Assembly: GCF_004342165.1 (NCBI RefSeq)
Contig: NZ_SMAL01000005.1
Span: 62,001 to 126,000 of the forward strand
Length of the DNA stretch: 64,000 bases
Source of the DNA: Natranaerovirga pectinivora
GTDB lineage: Bacteria; Bacillota; Clostridia; Lachnospirales; DSM-24629
Direction: 5' to 3'
Shown: positions 61,015 to 64,000 of the stretch, piece after piece
How the letters are laid out: every line of letters starts with the position of its first letter
How positions within the stretch are numbered: position 1 is the first letter of the stretch
The notes under the pieces: model-generated
What the model was told of the DNA's origin: nothing
What the model saw: only the letters and a program-made list of their open reading frames with translations
Databases searched by the model: none
Program-made: the position numbers and the translations under genes

Positions 61015-61769
61015 TATCCTTTCCATTTTTAAAAAAAGAATTAAAAGAACTTGTCAAAACAAATAAATTAATTATATTTGGTGCATTATTTATATTTTTT
61101 GCCATACTAAGTCCTTTAACCGCTAGATTTATGACTGAAATTTTTAATAGCATCGGTGGCATGGATGGTTTTGTATTTCCTCCTGCTGTATTTACTGATT
61201 CCTATTTACAATTTTTCAGCAATCATTCTTTAAATGTATTAGTTCTTGCGCTAATCATCAGTGGTACCATTGTTAGCGAGAAAAACAAAGGCTCACTTTC
61301 ATTGGTTTTGTCTAAAGGACTAGAAAGAAGAAAGTTGGTATTAACAAAATTATTTTCTTACTCATTATTCTTTTCTTTCCTTTATTGGATCAGTGTTGCA
61401 ATTACCTATCTATATACTTATTTATTATTTGAAGAAGCTTATATTGAAAAGTTATTTGTAGCATTTTTTACAACTTGGTTATATGGCATATTTTTGATTG
61501 TCCTTGCAATCTTTATAAGTACCATTAGTGTTTCATTTGGTATGGCAGCTGGCATAACCTTTGGAGCTTATACACTTGTTAGTATTATAGGTAGTATTCC
61601 TATTTTCAATATTAACAGATTATCTCCTTCTTATTTAAATTCTATCACTTCAGGAATAATTTATTCTGGTGATTCTAGTCATTTATTAATAACAACCCTT
61701 TCTACAATTGCTATCATTTTAATTTTAATTTATTTAAGTGTTGAGATCTTTAAAAACAAAGAAATCTAA
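61011..61769 (+). CDS. ABC-2 type exporter permease
   Basis: A 252-residue ABC-2 permease with six membrane helices, starting FLKKELKELVKTNKLIIFG, with a conserved GTIVSEKNKGSLSLVLSKGLERR segment (in part). Partner of the ATPase encoded just upstream. ATGA overlap shows tight coupling. Last gene before a terminator. Confidence 0.92.
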   Translation: MISFPFLKKELKELVKTNKLIIFGALFIFFAILSPLTARFMTEIFNSIGGMDGFVFPPAVFTDSYLQFFSNHSLNVLVLALIISGTIVSEKNKGSLSLVLSKGLERRKLVLTKLFSYSLFFSFLYWISVAITYLYTYLLFEEAYIEKLFVAFFTTWLYGIFLIVLAIFISTISVSFGMAAGITFGAYTLVSIIGSIPIFNINRLSPSYLNSITSGIIYSGDSSHLLITTLSTIAIILILIYLSVEIFKNKEI

Positions 61770-61776
61770 TTTTACT

Positions 61777-61811
61777 AGCCTATTACTTGATTTGAAGTAA
61801 TAGGTTATTTT
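61777..61811 (+). terminator. Terminator of the second sdpRI/ABC operon
   Basis: CCTATTACTT and AAGTAATAGG pair around 6 bases and are followed by TTATTTTTG, 10 bases after the permease stop. Confidence 0.85.
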
Positions 61812-61891
61812 TGTTTGTTTAACTTTATCTGTGAGTGCACATATTAATCTTATATCCTTTACACAAAAAATTTCAGAAAGAAGGTCATAAA

Positions 61892-62338
61892 ATGCATACG
61901 ACAACAGAAATATTAAGTGAAAAGGAACTAGAATATAAGTTAAATGAGTTTAGACATGTACTTCTTGATTATGATTACTCTGATGTTGAAAATGTGGTTT
62001 TTATGAATATAGATGCTTTAAATTCTTATATACAAAAATATCAAGATAATCCTTTTGAACGCCAATATCAAGATTTAGAACAAATTTTTAATAGTATTAT
62101 TCCCTTTATTCCTTCTAGTATTCCTGATGAAGCCGTAGAAGCTATTACGAATATATTAGAGACTAAGTATGAAGACAGAGATGTTATCAAGAAGAATATT
62201 CAATTTAATGTTAAGATGGATTTTATAGAAATGGTGAAGGGTTTGTCTTCTGAGAGGGAATGGAAGGAGCTTCTTGAGCTATGTAAGGATATACGGAATG
62301 CTAAGGAAATTATGACTACGGAAAGTGTGTTGCATTAG
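61892..62338 (+). CDS. Helical protein of unknown function
   Basis: A 148-residue acidic, mostly helical protein from ATG 61892 (GAAGGTC upstream) containing segments such as LSEKELEYKLNEFRHVL, AVEAITNILETKYED and SSEREWKELLELCKDI. No motif or membrane segment. Its last 100 bases switch from A-ending to G-ending codons. Not recognised. Confidence 0.7.
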   Translation: MHTTTEILSEKELEYKLNEFRHVLLDYDYSDVENVVFMNIDALNSYIQKYQDNPFERQYQDLEQIFNSIIPFIPSSIPDEAVEAITNILETKYEDRDVIKKNIQFNVKMDFIEMVKGLSSEREWKELLELCKDIRNAKEIMTTESVLH

Positions 62339-62373
62339 TGGTCGTATAGTGATGAGATTTTTTAAATTGGGCC

Positions 62374-62459
62374 GTATAAGCAAGGGCTATATTATAATAT
62401 TGGCTGCCTTTCCTTTCAGCCGGTCGACGCCAATATTATAATATAGCCCTTGCTTATAC
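62374..62459. repeat. Perfect 30-bp inverted repeat
   Basis: Arms 62374-62403 and 62430-62459 are exact reverse complements around a 26-base centre that itself can form a small GGCTG/CAGCC hairpin. There is no T run. It lies in a 282-base gap between the helical protein and the aldo/keto reductase. Nothing else was seen in that gap. Confidence 0.9.
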
Positions 62460-62620
62460 TAGTGGCTTACATATGATGAGCCCTTAGGTATTTACATGCA
62501 AACAACTCTAATTATTTTATATGTGTATGTCTAACCTTCTAACCCTTTTCTTTGTTTATCTTGGTAAATGTGATAAAATAACTTTAGAGGTGTTTTTTTA
62601 CATTTATAAGGAGGTTTTTT

Positions 62621-63532
62621 ATGGAATTTAGACAGTTGGGCAATACGGATCTTAATGTTACGGCTCTTGGTTATGGTGCTATGGAGCTTAGGGAGTTGGA
62701 TGCATCTGATGTTAGACAAGCAGAGTTTCTTCTTAATGAGTCTTTAGATAGAGGGATAAATTTTATTGATACTTCTCCTTGTTATAAGGGTAGTGAGGCT
62801 TTTATTGGAAAGACAATTGCTCATAGACGTAGTGAGTATATTTTGGCTACTAAATGTTGTTGTAATCTTACAGGTGATGGTCCTGGACATATTTTTAATC
62901 GTGATACGGTTTTGTCTAATATTGAAAATAGTTTAAAGTTAATGAAAACGGATTATCTTGATTTGGTTCAAATTCATACACCACTTCCAGGGGATCTTGG
63001 TCATGAAGATAGAGATGAGACCATTCAAACCCTTTTATCTCTTAAAGATAAAGGTATTATTCGTTATATGGGCATTAGTTTTAAAAATGGTCGTAGTGAT
63101 GAAGCTGGATATCCTGCTGAGTATAGCTACATAAGTTTTAAGGAATATATTAAATACAATGTTTTTGATACAATGCAATTGGTATATGGGGCACTTACAC
63201 CAATGAATGAATTGGCAATTACTAAAGCTGCTCATAAAGGTATTGGTACCATTGTTCGAGGTGTTGTTAAAAAATATTATGATTATTATGATGAACTTTT
63301 TATTAAAGCAAAGTTAGATGAGTTAATTGAAAATGGCGATAATAGACATAGTTTTCTTATTCGATTTGCCCTTAACCATTCTGATTTGGATACCATGATT
63401 ATTGGTACAAAAAGTCTCGATCATCTTAAACAAAATATTGTAGCAACTGAACGTGGGAAATTACCGGATGACATTTATATAGAATCTAAAAAACGTCTTA
63501 ATGATATAGGGGTTACGAGTAAAGACTTATAA
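62621..63532 (+). CDS. Aldo/keto reductase
   Basis: A 303-residue AKR-fold protein. Visible family features are GNTDLNVTALGYGAMELR (in part), INFIDTSPCYKGSEAFIGK with catalytic Asp and Tyr, LATKCCC with the catalytic Lys, VQIHTPLP with His, and a C-terminal NADPH-binding segment (MIIGTKSLDHLKQNI). The substrate is unknown. No C-terminal Fe-S domain is present. ATG with AAGGAGG. The 5' half uses many G-ending codons. Confidence 0.9.
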   Translation: MEFRQLGNTDLNVTALGYGAMELRELDASDVRQAEFLLNESLDRGINFIDTSPCYKGSEAFIGKTIAHRRSEYILATKCCCNLTGDGPGHIFNRDTVLSNIENSLKLMKTDYLDLVQIHTPLPGDLGHEDRDETIQTLLSLKDKGIIRYMGISFKNGRSDEAGYPAEYSYISFKEYIKYNVFDTMQLVYGALTPMNELAITKAAHKGIGTIVRGVVKKYYDYYDELFIKAKLDELIENGDNRHSFLIRFALNHSDLDTMIIGTKSLDHLKQNIVATERGKLPDDIYIESKKRLNDIGVTSKDL

Positions 63533-63561
63533 TTAAGAAATCCATTTGTTGGAGGCATAAA

Positions 63562-64000
63562 ATGAACTGGGATTCAAAACCTTATTATTCTCTTAGCACT
63601 TATTATAAAGCACTGTATCATGATAAAGTATATAAAATCTCTTTAAACGGTGGTTTTACTTGTCCTAATCGTGATGGCACCATTGATTCTAGAGGTTGTA
63701 TTTTTTGTAGCGAGGGAGGTTCTGGTGATTTTGCATCTTCTGATTATTTATCTATTACGGATCAAATAGAGGAAGGAAAAAAACGATTAGCCAATAAAAA
63801 AATAGGTAAAGGTTTTATTGCTTATTTCCAAGCATTTACAAACACCTATGGTTCTATTGATAAACTTCGTAATATTTACTTTGAAGCCATTCACCACCCA
63901 GATATCGTTGGCATATCAATTGCAACACGTCCTGATTGCCTAAGTGATGATGTATTAGATTTGCTATCTGAATTAAATACCATAAAAAAAGTTTGGCTTG
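63562..64000 (+). CDS. TIGR01212-family radical SAM protein, 3' end outside window
   Basis: The first 146 codons of a radical SAM protein starting MNWDSKPYYSLSTYYKALY. The cluster motif is FTCPNRDGTIDSRGCIFC (Cys-x12-Cys-x2-Cys), followed by GSGDFA and the AYFQAFTNTYG segment typical of TIGR01212 (YtqA/YhcC) proteins, presumed tRNA or cofactor modification enzymes. ATG follows GGAGG. The frame is open to the right edge. Confidence 0.92.
   Translation, partial: MNWDSKPYYSLSTYYKALYHDKVYKISLNGGFTCPNRDGTIDSRGCIFCSEGGSGDFASSDYLSITDQIEEGKKRLANKKIGKGFIAYFQAFTNTYGSIDKLRNIYFEAIHHPDIVGISIATRPDCLSDDVLDLLSELNTIKKVWL

Noticed and set aside
1-64000. tRNA or rRNA genes
   Set aside because: No cloverleaf with GTTCRA-type T-arm or rRNA core sequence was recognised on either strand by eye; a tRNAscan run would settle it.

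Overview
The window is AT-rich DNA from a low-GC Gram-positive bacterium, most likely a member of the class Clostridia. The evidence is the AT-rich codon use, strong AGGAGG-type ribosome binding sites with frequent TTG and GTG starts, and housekeeping genes typical of that class (DUF1836, YerC/TrpR-like, RlmD, DegV, TIGR01212 radical SAM). Species cannot be fixed from the sequence alone.

Region 1 (about 0.7-28.2 kb) is a degraded siphovirus-type prophage read entirely on the minus strand. From high to low coordinates it carries: a small unknown gene; a single-chain type IIG-like restriction-modification enzyme with its own promoter; an XRE repressor with an ImmA-type peptidase; a Com-like zinc finger; an HTH protein; a replication/recombination block (SNF2-like helicase, VRR-NUC nuclease, a nuclease-AAA ATPase fusion, DUF669, a family-B-like DNA polymerase, a primase-helicase); a late-control block (DUF4406-like, a repeat protein, DUF1492, HNH); a methyltransferase; terminase; and an HK97-type head, connector and tail-tube block. 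The order stops at the major tail protein. No tape measure, tail tip, holin, endolysin or integrase is present. The primase carries an internal deletion with a frameshift and the helicase lacks one base just after its start codon, so the element looks dead for replication, while the repressor and restriction genes look intact. A roughly 50-bp terminator-containing repeat flanks the element in inverted orientation (639-688 and 28256-28306).

Region 2 (28.3-46.6 kb) is ordinary chromosome: rlmD, pcrA, small conserved genes, a split chromate transporter, an NMT1/THI5-like ABC importer, DegV, an M18 aminopeptidase, a 3-methyladenine DNA glycosylase and a complete polyamine importer (potABCD) headed by its XRE-cupin regulator with a clear promoter and operator.

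Region 3 (46.7-64 kb) holds htpG behind a perfect CIRCE element, two separate SdpR/SdpI-type pairs (one joined to an ABC exporter), a cluster of unknown membrane proteins, a secreted TraB-like protein, the lysine-pathway operon asd-dapA-dapB under a lysine riboswitch, cobO, a double-OB-fold SSB-like protein, malic enzyme, an aldo/keto reductase and the start of a radical SAM gene. A perfect 30-bp inverted repeat lies at 62374-62459.

No CRISPR array, rRNA, tRNA or transposase was seen. The most informative signals are: shared repressor operators at the repressor promoter and ahead of the early operon; promoter-flanking repeats at the restriction gene; lesions in the prophage; a bounded cargo cassette between terminase and portal; and the CIRCE-htpG arrangement.
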